Part shown: piece after piece, positions 1 through 7,268 of the stretch | Position numbering within the stretch: position 1 is the stretch's first letter | Layout: each line of letters opens with the position of its first letter | Assembly: GCA_013204125.1 (NCBI GenBank) | Contig: JABMOP010000562.1 | Span: forward strand, 1-11,612 | DNA from: Rhodospirillales bacterium | Lineage (GTDB): Bacteria > Pseudomonadota > Alphaproteobacteria > Rhodospirillales > UBA2165 | Direction of reading: 5' to 3' | Length of the DNA stretch: 11,612 nucleotides | Notes under the pieces: generated by a model | What the model was told of the DNA's origin: nothing | The model's database searches: none | What the model saw: only the letters and a program-made list of their open reading frames with translations | Translations under genes and position numbers: made by a program

Positions 1-165
1 AGAGGTCTCCTGGCTTCGGCGTTAATCTTTCCGCCTTCCCAACGCGCCTAAATAATGTGCGTCAGTGGCTGCGGCGCCTGCACCGCTAAGGATTGATCCA
101 GCCGTTTACAGTTGCGGGGGCAGCGCCAGCCTAGCACCGGCTTCCCTGTCCCGTCGGTAGGTGGA
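1..165 (-). ncRNA. Cobalamin (AdoCbl) riboswitch controlling an off-window gene
   Basis: Read on the minus strand, this stretch carries the conserved elements of the cobalamin riboswitch in order: GGGAAGCCGGTG (about 146-135), the B12-box core CTGCCCCCGCAACTGT (about 123-108), GCCACTG (about 69-63), TTGGGAAGGCGG (about 41-30) and the closing AAGCCAGGAGACC (about 16-4). The aptamer is essentially complete, but its expression platform and the controlled gene lie beyond the left edge. It starts about 33 nt after the stop of cobS on the same strand, so it may sit inside a longer cobS transcript or have a promoter in the cobS 3' end; no convincing promoter was seen. Family knowledge: such elements usually switch off B12 synthesis or transport genes when adenosylcobalamin binds. 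The left-hand gene is therefore probably a B12 synthesis or uptake gene (inference). Confidence 0.92.
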
Positions 166-197
166 CGCTATCATTTGAGCCGTCGCCTGCAAAGGCT

Positions 198-1013
198 TTA
201 GCTGAGGCCGGCGGCGGATACGGCTAAGATGAGGGTGACTTCGATAACTTGCTGAATGGCGCCGAGCACGTCGCCGGTTTGCCCACCGAGGGCGCGCAGT
301 GCCCACATCGCCAGGACGCCTGAGACAATGGCGGCGGCGATCAACGCCCCGAGACTGAGCCAGAACCCAAAGGCGATAAAGAGAGCAACGACAACGATGG
401 CGGCGGAAAGGCCCGCATGGTTAAATTCCGGCTTGCCGGCGGCCGATGACATACCGTCCGCCTTTGCCGCTGGCAGGTAATGCATGAAAAGAGGCAAAAA
501 CCCGCGTGATGCGGCGGCGGCGGCGAACAAGGTGATCGCCGCTTCGGAAGCGCTTGTCATCGACGAAAGCGCGGCGGCTTTCAAACCAATGACGAAAATC
601 AGCGCCAAAACGCCATAGGTGCCAATACGGCTATCGGACATGATTTCAAGCCGGCGTTCCCTGGAACTTGCGCCGCCAATGCCGTCGGCGGTATCGGCGA
701 GGCCATCTTCGTGCAGCCCACCGGTGACCAGCGCAATAGCGCCAAGGGCCAAAATCGATGCGGCCAAATGAGGGAGCCCTGCCCAGGCGCCGAGCAACAG
801 CACGGCAGCGCCAATGATGCCCACCACCAAACCCACTATGCCAAAGAACCGCGATGCCTGGGCGAGGGAAAATTTTCCGGCGGCCTCATCTGTCCCCCAA
901 CTGCCGGGAACCGGAAGGCGCGTTAAGAAACTGAAGCCGAGACGGAGATCATCCATCCAGTCCTGATAGGCCTCAATCGGCTCGTTCTGATCCTGCATTT
1001 CGGGCTGGTTCAT
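198..1013 (-). CDS. cobS: Adenosylcobinamide-GDP ribazoletransferase (cobalamin synthase)
   Basis: The 271-residue product is the CobS family enzyme, called CobV in the aerobic-pathway nomenclature. It joins adenosylcobinamide-GDP to alpha-ribazole (or its 5'-phosphate), the last assembly step of cobalamin, at the inner membrane. The family signature GGLHEDGLADTADG is at residues 98-111, with the acidic cluster thought to bind Mg2+. MSDSRIGTYG follows at 125-134. The rest is hydrophobic, with several membrane helices from about residue 58 onward. Length is normal for the family with a short extra N-terminus; Met20, just before DDLRLGFSFLTRLPVP, is an alternative start, and neither start has a clear Shine-Dalgarno site. 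It is divergent from cobT, and the two products act in the same branch. It should not be confused with the cobaltochelatase subunit that is also called CobS in alphaproteobacteria. Confidence 0.95.
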   Translation of the reverse strand: MNQPEMQDQNEPIEAYQDWMDDLRLGFSFLTRLPVPGSWGTDEAAGKFSLAQASRFFGIVGLVVGIIGAAVLLLGAWAGLPHLAASILALGAIALVTGGLHEDGLADTADGIGGASSRERRLEIMSDSRIGTYGVLALIFVIGLKAAALSSMTSASEAAITLFAAAAASRGFLPLFMHYLPAAKADGMSSAAGKPEFNHAGLSAAIVVVALFIAFGFWLSLGALIAAAIVSGVLAMWALRALGGQTGDVLGAIQQVIEVTLILAVSAAGLS

Positions 1014-1095
1014 TATTGATCTTTCAAATTAGTGTCTGCCTCTATATTACATGGGCGCGGGTAATCTCAATACAATCAATGGTGTTTCGCAAAAC

Positions 1096-2109
1096 ATGCC
1101 CCAAATTCAATCACTTAGCGATGTGAGGGCGCTCCTTCAGGATTTACCGGCCTCAGATTCCAAGGCACAAAATGCCGCCCAGGAACGCGAGCCGCAATTG
1201 ACCAAGCCGCCGGGATCGCTTGGCCGGTTGGAGGAAATCAGTGAATGGCTGGCTGCCTGGCAAGGGCGTCATCCGCCGAGCGTTGAAAACACCAAAGTGG
1301 TTGTCTTTGCGGGAAACCATGGCGTGACGGCAAAAGGGGTGTCCGCCTTTCCGGCCGAAGTGACCGTGCAAATGGTGGCGAACTTCAAAGGCGGCGGCGC
1401 TGCCATCAACCAATTAAGCCGCGTCGCCGGCGCGAAATTGGAAGTCGTGGCCCTTGAACTGGATAATCCGACCAAAGATTTCACAGAAAGCCCGGCGATG
1501 GGCGTCGCCGAATGCGCCGCCGCAATTCAGCGCGGTATGGACGTGGTCGAGGACGGCATGGATGCCCTTTGCATCGGCGAAATGGGGATCGGAAATACGA
1601 CATCGGCGGCTGCGATCTGCCATGCGATTTATGGCGGCGATGCGGGCGATTGGACCGGGCCTGGAACCGGCGTTGAAGGCGATGCCTTGGCAGCCAAGGC
1701 GCGGGTTGTTGCCGACGGCGTTGCTTTTCATAAAGACGCCAAGGATGGGCTCGAGATTTTGCGCTGCCTTGGCGGGCGGGAATTGGCGGCCATGGCCGGC
1801 GCCATTATTGCTGCGCGCTTGAAACGAGTCCCTGTGGTGCTCGACGGGTATGTCGCCGGCGCCGCAGCGGCCACATTGAAAGCAGTTCATCCGGGCGCCC
1901 TCGATCATTGCATCGCCGGCCACCAATCGGCGGAACCCGGACATATTCGGTTGCTGGACAAAATGGAGATGCAGCCTTTACTTAATTTGGGAATGCGTCT
2001 TGGCGAAGCGTCGGGCGCTGCGGTTGCACTTAATATCTTGAAATGCGCCGCCGCGTGTCATGCAGGCATGGCGACTTTTGGCGAAGCCGGCGTCTCGGAT
2101 AAAGATTAA
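1096..2109 (+). CDS. cobT: Nicotinate-nucleotide--dimethylbenzimidazole phosphoribosyltransferase
   Basis: The product transfers ribose phosphate from nicotinate mononucleotide to dimethylbenzimidazole, making alpha-ribazole phosphate, the lower-ligand precursor used by CobS. It corresponds to CobU of the aerobic pathway. With the start at 1096 the protein is 337 residues. Visible signatures are KPPGSLGRLE (37-46), GNHGV (73-77), GEMGIGNTTSA (161-171) and RLGEASGAA (301-309); E304 matches the family's catalytic glutamate. An upstream in-frame ATG at 1051 would add 15 residues. I prefer 1096 because family proteins begin just before the DVRALLQDLP segment, and because a TATATT box at 1043-1048 would put a transcript start near or past 1051. 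Neither ATG has a good ribosome binding site. The gene ends 3 nt from the convergent cbtA stop. Confidence 0.95.
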   Translation: MPQIQSLSDVRALLQDLPASDSKAQNAAQEREPQLTKPPGSLGRLEEISEWLAAWQGRHPPSVENTKVVVFAGNHGVTAKGVSAFPAEVTVQMVANFKGGGAAINQLSRVAGAKLEVVALELDNPTKDFTESPAMGVAECAAAIQRGMDVVEDGMDALCIGEMGIGNTTSAAAICHAIYGGDAGDWTGPGTGVEGDALAAKARVVADGVAFHKDAKDGLEILRCLGGRELAAMAGAIIAARLKRVPVVLDGYVAGAAAATLKAVHPGALDHCIAGHQSAEPGHIRLLDKMEMQPLLNLGMRLGEASGAAVALNILKCAAACHAGMATFGEAGVSDKD

Positions 2110-2112
2110 AGT

Positions 2113-2847
2113 TCAGACTTCGATATCTAGGCTGGTATCTGCGGTTGCGTCGATGCGCCGGGTTACATATGCCGCGACAAGGCCAAGCACCACCCACATC
2201 AGCGCCGCCATGAATAAGGCGCTGGCGGCGAAATGCGCGGCCAGTTCCGGCGGCGCAGAGCCGATAGCCCCGGCAGGCGGGTGGGGCGCGCCAACGATAT
2301 GCGGCGCGGCCAATAAAACGAGGCCGAGGGCCCAATAGAGCGGCTTTTTTCCAAACGCCAAAATCGCCAGGCCGATGACCGATATGGCAGCGGTCGAGAG
2401 CCACCAAATTTGGCGATCCAATAGTTCTCCCGCCGCTGCGCCCGGAATTTCGGGCGGCAAGCCGAGGGCGGGCAGGAAACTGAAGCTTAAAAAACCAGCG
2501 GCGCCCCACATCAATCCTTCGCTCAAAGAAATGGGCTGGCCATAGAGGGTGAGCGCGGTTGCCAGTAAGAGCCCAAACGCAACGCCGATCAGAATATTGG
2601 CAATCAAAGTCAAGGCCGTTCGCTGCATCGTGCCTTCCGGTTCTTGCGCTGATTCTTGTGCCGGGGCTTGGTGTTCGTGGGTTTGGCCGTCTTGGTGGAC
2701 ATGCGTTTTGGCGCCGGCGACGGCCCGGGTTTCAAACTGTTCGGCTTGAAATATGAGCGGTTCCACCATTGCGAAGTGGAACAAGGTAGCGACAATCCCG
2801 GCCAACGTACCCGAGATCAAACCCGTTACCAGGAGCCGGAAAAGCAC
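2113..2847 (-). CDS. cbtA: Predicted cobalt transporter subunit CbtA
   Basis: The 244-residue membrane protein matches the CbtA family, predicted from B12-regulated gene neighbourhoods to import cobalt together with CbtB. It starts with a GTG codon and an N-terminal helix (about 5-27) containing H24. A histidine-rich hydrophilic loop follows, with H49, H51, H57 and H59, a likely metal-binding stretch. Further helices lie at about 78-100, 112-130, 147-166, 170-186 and 205-228, with the PHIVGAPHPP segment (182-191) adding two histidines. It lies 23 nt downstream of cbtB on the same strand, so the two are almost certainly one transcript under the cobalamin riboswitch at 3101-3234. Its 3' end faces cobT with only 3 nt between the stop codons and no terminator visible. 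Confidence 0.9.
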   Translation of the reverse strand: MLFRLLVTGLISGTLAGIVATLFHFAMVEPLIFQAEQFETRAVAGAKTHVHQDGQTHEHQAPAQESAQEPEGTMQRTALTLIANILIGVAFGLLLATALTLYGQPISLSEGLMWGAAGFLSFSFLPALGLPPEIPGAAAGELLDRQIWWLSTAAISVIGLAILAFGKKPLYWALGLVLLAAPHIVGAPHPPAGAIGSAPPELAAHFAASALFMAALMWVVLGLVAAYVTRRIDATADTSLDIEV

Positions 2848-2870
2848 GGCTTAAACCCTAAAGGCGAAGA

Positions 2871-3065
2871 TTAGTGGCAGGGAAGCGCGTTGGCGTGGCG
2901 GGCGTCGTGAGCGGCGTTATGGATGAGTTCCGGTCCGGCAAATCCGACGCCGATCAGAATAAATGCACCCAGCAAACCGCCAATGGTCGCCGTGGCCGCC
3001 CTTTGCGTGAGGCTGGCGGCTTCAATTTTTATATCGATAACTTTACTTGTCGCGGTCATAGTCAT
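2871..3065 (-). CDS. cbtB: Predicted cobalt transporter subunit CbtB
   Basis: This small protein of 64 residues has a single membrane helix (about residues 26-46) and a histidine-rich C-terminus, HNAAHDARHANALPCH, which is the CbtB hallmark and probably binds cobalt. The start at 3065 is chosen because GGAGG lies 6 nt upstream (3076-3072). The longer reading frame back to 3194 would translate the riboswitch aptamer and is not credible. A second ATG two codons on is possible. It is the first gene of the cbtB-cbtA operon, which fits the usual CbtB-CbtA order, and its leader contains a full cobalamin riboswitch. High B12 is therefore expected to reduce cobalt uptake (family knowledge; direction not shown by the sequence itself). 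Confidence 0.9.
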   Translation of the reverse strand: MTMTATSKVIDIKIEAASLTQRAATATIGGLLGAFILIGVGFAGPELIHNAAHDARHANALPCH

Positions 3066-3100
3066 GGTCACCCTCCGTGTATTAAACAAATCGTGCCGAT

Positions 3101-3234
3101 GGCTGGTATCTGACTTGCAAGTGGAAAACTTGAACCATTTGCCTACAGTTGCGGGGGCAGTCACGGAGTTGCGGAAAACTCCCGCGCACCGCATTCCCTT
3201 TTAATCCAGCTGCTCAAGAAATTTCACTGGAACC
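3101..3234 (-). ncRNA. Cobalamin riboswitch of the cbtB-cbtA operon
   Basis: On the minus strand the leader reads in order: GGTTCC (3234-3229), GGATTAAAAGGGAATGCGGTG (about 3206-3186), a small stem GAGTT...AACTC, the B12-box core CTGCCCCCGCAACTGT (about 3160-3145), and the closing TCAGATACCAGCC (about 3113-3101). These are the conserved elements of the cobalamin aptamer. It ends 35 nt before the cbtB start. No intrinsic terminator lies between the aptamer and cbtB, so control at translation initiation is more likely than transcription termination (inference). A 7-nt segment in the aptamer is perfectly complementary to the cbtB Shine-Dalgarno region. Confidence 0.93.
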
Positions 3235-3245
3235 ATCACTTGAGT

Positions 3246-3274
3246 TGGTTAAACGCGTATGCGAACCCTGTCAA
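3246..3274 (-). promoter_or_regulatory. Putative sigma70 promoter of the cbtB riboswitch transcript
   Basis: The minus strand has a perfect -35 box TTGACA (3274-3269), a 17-nt spacer and TAACCA (3251-3246) as a weak -10 box. The expected transcript start, about 7 nt further on (around 3239), falls just before the first conserved base of the cobalamin aptamer at 3234. That placement is the main support; the -10 match is modest. Confidence 0.5.
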
Positions 3275-3341
3275 TGCTATTCACCTGGAATTATGGGGCG
3301 ATTGATATTTTCCCCTAAGGGCGATATGACCCGGTGTGCCT

Positions 3342-3347
3342 AAGGAG
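3342..3347 (+). promoter_or_regulatory. Ribosome binding site fixing a TTG start
   Basis: AAGGAG lies 9 nt upstream of the TTG at 3357. It sits downstream of the competing GTG at 3336, so it would be translated if GTG were used. It therefore argues for TTG as the start of the alpha/beta-hydrolase gene. Confidence 0.7.
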
Positions 3348-3356
3348 ACGCGCAGC

Positions 3357-4235
3357 TTGAGCAAAATTTACTTAAATCTCGATCAGGCCCAGTTGGACGC
3401 CCAATACGATCAGGCGACGCTCGTGCCCGATTTGGCGCCCTACAGCCAACGGGCGCGGGCCGGCACGGACGCTGCCAAGGCAGCCTCCAAATGCGCCGAA
3501 CATGTAATATACGGCGACCACCAAGACCAATGGCTCGACATTTATAGCCCGGATGGGGATCAGCCCCGGCCGATCCTAATCTACATTCATGGCGGCGCTT
3601 GGTGCCGCCAAGCGGTCGGCCAAACCGGGCAAGCAGCCCCTCTTTATGTGGCCGAAGGCGTGGTTTTTGCCGCCCCGGAATTTTCTGTCGCTCCTGCCGC
3701 GACCCTTGATGAAATGGTGCGCCAATGCCGCGAAGCGATTGCCTTTATGTATAAAAATGCCGCCAAATTCGGCGGGGACGGCGAACGCCTTCATGTGTTT
3801 GGCCATTCATCGGGCGCGCATCTTGCCGCCATGACGGCGGTGACCGACTGGGCGGGTGATTTTGGCTTGCCCGCCGATGTTATTAAAACCATCGCCTTGG
3901 CCAGCGGCCCCTATGATCTGGAACCGGTGCGGCTTTCCGCGCGCAATGACTATCTATTTCTGGACGCGGATGCAGAGGTGCGGGGGAGTCCGGCGCGTCA
4001 CCTGAGCCCGTCTATGCCGCCCGCGGTTTTCGCTTGGGGCGGCGGTGAATTAGAAGAATTTCAGCGCCAAAGTCAGGCTTTTGCGGATGCATGGGAATCC
4101 GCCGCCGGCCCGGTCGTGCGCCTGGAATTTCCTGGCAACAATCATTTTGATATGCGCGATGAATTTGCCCGGCCTGGGCGTTTGAGCGATGCCATCCTCC
4201 GGCAAATGGGTCTAGGGCAAGATAGGGAGAAATAA
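3357..4235 (+). CDS. Alpha/beta-hydrolase, HSL/arylformamidase-like
   Basis: The 292-residue enzyme has the oxyanion-hole motif HGGAW at 78-82 and the nucleophile elbow GHSSG at 149-153 with S151. The likely catalytic histidine is H263 in NNHFDM, and an acidic residue in the GGGELEEF segment (228-235) may complete the triad. This pattern is that of the hormone-sensitive-lipase-like branch containing carboxylesterases and kynurenine formamidases, which hydrolyse small esters or aryl amides in the cytoplasm; the exact substrate cannot be told. No signal peptide is visible. The TTG start is preferred over GTG at 3336 because of the AAGGAG site 9 nt upstream and because related proteins begin near MSKIY...LDAQY. 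The FAH gene follows after 2 nt, so the two are probably translationally coupled parts of one pathway. Confidence 0.85.
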   Translation: MSKIYLNLDQAQLDAQYDQATLVPDLAPYSQRARAGTDAAKAASKCAEHVIYGDHQDQWLDIYSPDGDQPRPILIYIHGGAWCRQAVGQTGQAAPLYVAEGVVFAAPEFSVAPAATLDEMVRQCREAIAFMYKNAAKFGGDGERLHVFGHSSGAHLAAMTAVTDWAGDFGLPADVIKTIALASGPYDLEPVRLSARNDYLFLDADAEVRGSPARHLSPSMPPAVFAWGGGELEEFQRQSQAFADAWESAAGPVVRLEFPGNNHFDMRDEFARPGRLSDAILRQMGLGQDREK

Positions 4236-4237
4236 AC

Positions 4238-5134
4238 ATGCGGCTGGTAACATTTTCTCATGATGGCCGGACCGGCATCGGTGCATTGGATTTGGAAACC
4301 GGCGAGATTATTTCCTTCGCCGCCGCCGCGCCTGATTTGCACGATAACATGAACGATTTTATCGAATTGGGGGCCGATGGGCTTCGCCGCGCCGCCGAAG
4401 CCGTTGCGGCTTCTGGCCGGGATGCACGAATTGACGGGTCCAAGGCCAAACTGCTGGCGCCGATCCCGGTACCAAAGCGCAATGTCTTTGCAGTTGGGCG
4501 TAATTACCATGAACACGCTCAGGAATTCCATGATTCCGGGTTTGATGCCACGTCCGGGGCCGATGCAGTGCCCGAGTTTCCTATCATTTTCACGAAAGCG
4601 ACTACCAGTGTCGCCGGCCCGGGCGATCCCATATTGTCGCACCTAGACCCCACTAATTCGGTCGATTACGAAGGGGAGCTTGGGGTTGTTATCGGCACCG
4701 GCGGGCGCGGTATATCCAAAGCGGCGGCCCTGGATCACGTTTATGGCTACACGGTGATCAACGACGTCACCGCCCGCAACCTCCAGCACCGGCACAAACA
4801 ATGGTTCATCGGCAAGGGCTTGGATAGCTTCTGCCCGATGGGTCCGGTTTTGCTAACCGCCGACGAAGGCGGCGATGTGCGCGAATTTCACCTGACCACG
4901 GAAGTTAACGGCGAAACCCGCCAAGACGCCAAAGTCTCGGCGCTGATTTTTGATATACCGACACTGATCCAATCCATATCCGCTGGCATCACGCTGATGC
5001 CCGGCGATATTATCGCCACCGGCACGCCGGTCGGCGTCGGCATCGGGTTCGATCCGCCTATATTCCTTAAAAAAGGCGATGTGGTTTCGATCACCATCGA
5101 TCCGATCGGGACGCTGGTAAATCCGGTCGAATAA
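4238..5134 (+). CDS. Fumarylacetoacetate hydrolase (FAH) family protein
   Basis: The 298-residue product has a short N-terminal domain (about 1-75) followed by the FAH catalytic fold. GRNYHEH at 87-93 holds the presumed catalytic histidine. DYEGELGVVIG (143-153) supplies metal-ligand glutamates E145 and E147, and D176 in NDVTARNLQ is the likely aspartate ligand. GDIIATGTPVGVG (256-268) is the family's C-terminal signature. Members are Mg2+ or Mn2+ enzymes that hydrolyse acylpyruvates or act on 2-oxo-4-enoates during aromatic or sugar-acid breakdown; the exact reaction is open. An AGGGAG-type ribosome binding site overlaps the end of the hydrolase gene, and the ATG follows its stop by 2 nt, so both are in one operon. 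Confidence 0.92.
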   Translation: MRLVTFSHDGRTGIGALDLETGEIISFAAAAPDLHDNMNDFIELGADGLRRAAEAVAASGRDARIDGSKAKLLAPIPVPKRNVFAVGRNYHEHAQEFHDSGFDATSGADAVPEFPIIFTKATTSVAGPGDPILSHLDPTNSVDYEGELGVVIGTGGRGISKAAALDHVYGYTVINDVTARNLQHRHKQWFIGKGLDSFCPMGPVLLTADEGGDVREFHLTTEVNGETRQDAKVSALIFDIPTLIQSISAGITLMPGDIIATGTPVGVGIGFDPPIFLKKGDVVSITIDPIGTLVNPVE

Positions 5135-5139
5135 ATATT

Positions 5140-5161
5140 GCCGCCGCTTGGCAAGGGCGGC
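5140..5161 (+). other. Intergenic hairpin between FAH and sulfatase genes
   Basis: GCCGCC (5140-5145) pairs with GGCGGC (5156-5161). A further CTT/AAG pairing, with one bulged G, leaves a GGC loop. No T-tract follows, so this is not a good intrinsic terminator. It could limit or stabilise the mRNA between the two genes, or be chance in GC-rich DNA. Confidence 0.35.
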
Positions 5162-5210
5162 TTAAAATGCAAAATCCCAGGAAGCGAATATTCAGGGAGC
5201 GCGTAAAATA

Positions 5211-6818
5211 ATGTCCGCAGGCAAGAAACCCAATTTTCTATTCATCATTACCGATCAGCACCGGGCCGATTATTTGGGCTGTTACGGCCATCCCGTCGTC
5301 AAAACACCGAATATAGATTCCATCGCGGCGCGCGGTTGCCAGTTCGATCGGTTCTATGTGGCGAGCGCCGTTTGTATGCCCAACCGCTCGACGCTTGTGA
5401 CCGGGCGCATGCCGTCGGTGCATGGGGTACGCCATAACGGCATCCCCTTGGACCGCCGGGCCGCAACCTTCACAGAATTATTGCGTGAACAGGGATATCG
5501 GACGGCGCTCATCGGCAAGAGCCATCTGCAGAACATGGGCAGCCTGCCGCCGCTCATGGGCCGCGACGAACCAGAAGACGGCAAGACACCGGCGCCCGAA
5601 CATTTGCAAGGCGCCGTCATGGCCGATGAAAACACTGAATTTTATGGCCAGGAAACGGATGCAAATTGGCAGGTCGGGTCCGATTTCAAAATGAAAATGC
5701 CGTTCTACGGCTTCGATCATGTGGATTTATGCACCGGGCACGGCGATCAGGTCGGCGGCCATTACACCTTGTGGCTTGAAGATCGCTCGCCGAATTCAAA
5801 AAATCTGCGCGGTGCCGACAACGCGCTGCCCCATGATTATGAGGCGCCGCAAGCTTGGCGGACGGCGATCCCGGAAGAGCTTTATCCGACCAGTTACATT
5901 ACCGAAAATTCTCTTAGCTATTTGGACGCTCATCACGCCGACGGCGGCGATGATCCGTTTTTCATGATGATGTCCTACCCGGACCCGCACCATCCGTTCA
6001 CGCCGCCAGGCAAATATTGGGGCATGTATGATCCGGAAGATATGGAAATACCTGCTTCTTTCCATGCCAATAGCCCGCCGCCGCCATCCGTCCAATGGGC
6101 GTGGGGTAAACGCGAAGACGGTAGCCAGAACACCGGCTCGCAAAGTTTATTCGCCACCGAAGAAAAACACTTAAAAGAATCTATGGCACTCACCTGCGGC
6201 ATGATTACGATGATCGATGACAGCATCGGCCAGGTCTTGGCCAAGCTGAACGAATTGGGCCTGACCGAAGATACCATTGTCGTTTTCACCACCGATCACG
6301 GCGACCTGATGGGCGATCATCAATTGATGCTCAAGGGCCCGATCCATTATCACGGGTTAATCCGGGTGCCCTTCATCTGGGCCGATGTGGCCGGAACAAA
6401 AACCGCCAAAAACAGCTCCGCCCTTTCCGGCACGCTGGATATCGCTAGGACCATATTGGACCGCGCCGGGTTTGAGCCCTATCACGGCATCCAGGGTCGC
6501 TCGCTCCTGCCGGAAATCGCCGGCGGGCCGGACGGCGGGCCGGGTTCGGTGTTAATCGAACAGGAAGATCAGCGCGGCTATTTCGATTTAAAACCGCCGG
6601 CCCGCGCCCATACACTGGTAACGGAACGCCATCGCTTGACCCTTTACCACGGTCTTGATTGGGGTGAAATGTATGACCTGATCGATGATCCGGACGAGAT
6701 TAATAATCTCTGGGGTGATGCGGCGCATAGCCAAGCCAAGGCGGAACTTCTCGAAGGGATAGCGCGAAGGCAAATGGCGGCGGTTGATTTACACCCGCTG
6801 CCGACGACGACGGCTTAG
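5211..6818 (+). CDS. Type I sulfatase / phosphonate-monoester-hydrolase-like enzyme
   Basis: This 535-residue protein belongs to the formylglycine-dependent sulfatase family, which hydrolyses sulfate esters (or, in some branches, phosphonate monoesters). Residues 12-17 include the metal-binding D15 in TDQH. C55 in CMPNR (55-59) matches the C-x-P-x-R motif whose cysteine becomes formylglycine, followed by STLVTGR. K103 and H105 (GKSH), H260 in YPDPHHPFTPP, the DHGD metal motif (362-365) and K375 complete the expected active site. Activity needs a formylglycine-generating enzyme encoded elsewhere. No signal peptide is visible, so a cytoplasmic site is likely. AGGGAG lies 11 nt before the ATG. 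It follows the FAH gene by 76 nt on the same strand and overlaps the convergent RidA-like gene by 4 nt. Choline sulfatase or arylsulfatase labels would be guesses. Confidence 0.92.
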   Translation: MSAGKKPNFLFIITDQHRADYLGCYGHPVVKTPNIDSIAARGCQFDRFYVASAVCMPNRSTLVTGRMPSVHGVRHNGIPLDRRAATFTELLREQGYRTALIGKSHLQNMGSLPPLMGRDEPEDGKTPAPEHLQGAVMADENTEFYGQETDANWQVGSDFKMKMPFYGFDHVDLCTGHGDQVGGHYTLWLEDRSPNSKNLRGADNALPHDYEAPQAWRTAIPEELYPTSYITENSLSYLDAHHADGGDDPFFMMMSYPDPHHPFTPPGKYWGMYDPEDMEIPASFHANSPPPPSVQWAWGKREDGSQNTGSQSLFATEEKHLKESMALTCGMITMIDDSIGQVLAKLNELGLTEDTIVVFTTDHGDLMGDHQLMLKGPIHYHGLIRVPFIWADVAGTKTAKNSSALSGTLDIARTILDRAGFEPYHGIQGRSLLPEIAGGPDGGPGSVLIEQEDQRGYFDLKPPARAHTLVTERHRLTLYHGLDWGEMYDLIDDPDEINNLWGDAAHSQAKAELLEGIARRQMAAVDLHPLPTTTA

Positions 6819-7207
6819 TCAGGGATTACTGCTGTTGCTTCGATCTCTAACTTGGCGCCGTCTTCAATGAAACCCTTAACTTCGATGACCGCCATCGCCG
6901 GGTAATGTTTGCCAAAAATTTCACGGTAGGCGGCGCCAATATCGTCTAAAGCCGCTAAATATTCGCCCTTATCGCCAATGAACCAGGTCAGGCGCACAAC
7001 GTGTTCGGGCTTGGCGCCCGCTTCGGCCAAGACAGCATTGATGTTAACAAAGGCTTGGCGTGCTTGGGCCGCGAAATCGTCTGATACAAACTCTTCATTT
7101 TCGTTCCAGCCGACCAGCCCGGCGGTGAAAATCATCGTTCCCCGGGCGGCGATGCCATTGGCGTATCCCTTGGGGCGGGGCCAGCCGCCGGGTTGCAGAA
7201 TTTCCAT
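6815..7207 (-). CDS. RidA/YjgF-like (Rid superfamily) protein
   Basis: The 130-residue product has the full Rid fold signature, including the ARQAFVNINAVLAEAG and IEVKGFIEDGAKLEIEATAV segments. RidA itself hydrolyses reactive enamines and imines released by PLP enzymes. In RidA the catalytic arginine lies in P-A-R just before the conserved VEV strand; here the same place reads PAMAVIEV, so the arginine is missing. That places the protein with Rid subfamilies not expected to have classic imine deaminase activity (family knowledge applied here). Its function is therefore unknown, perhaps linked to the neighbouring catabolic genes. GGAG lies 8 nt before the ATG. Its TAA overlaps the sulfatase TAG on the other strand across 6815-6818. 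Confidence 0.88.
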   Translation of the reverse strand: MEILQPGGWPRPKGYANGIAARGTMIFTAGLVGWNENEEFVSDDFAAQARQAFVNINAVLAEAGAKPEHVVRLTWFIGDKGEYLAALDDIGAAYREIFGKHYPAMAVIEVKGFIEDGAKLEIEATAVIPD

Positions 7208-7268
7208 GGGCTCATCTCCGATTTCGTTACTCGACCAGCGCTAAGAGTGTCGCCTAAATTTTGTAACG

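Noticed and set aside
1414..1944. 176-codon open frame on the minus strand inside cobT
   Set aside because: It is wholly antisense to a gene with all CobT signature motifs, and its translation is arginine, histidine and cysteine-rich with no recognisable domain; a GC-codon shadow.
3066..3194. Longer cbtB reading frame starting at 3194
   Set aside because: The extra 43 codons would translate the riboswitch aptamer, and the good ribosome binding site belongs to the ATG at 3065.
4142..4642. 166-codon minus-strand frame across the hydrolase-FAH junction
   Set aside because: It spans two well-supported coupled genes, has no ribosome binding site and no family resemblance.
5140..5161. Intrinsic terminator after the FAH gene
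   Set aside because: The hairpin is followed by TTAAAATG rather than a T-run, so readthrough into the sulfatase gene is likely.
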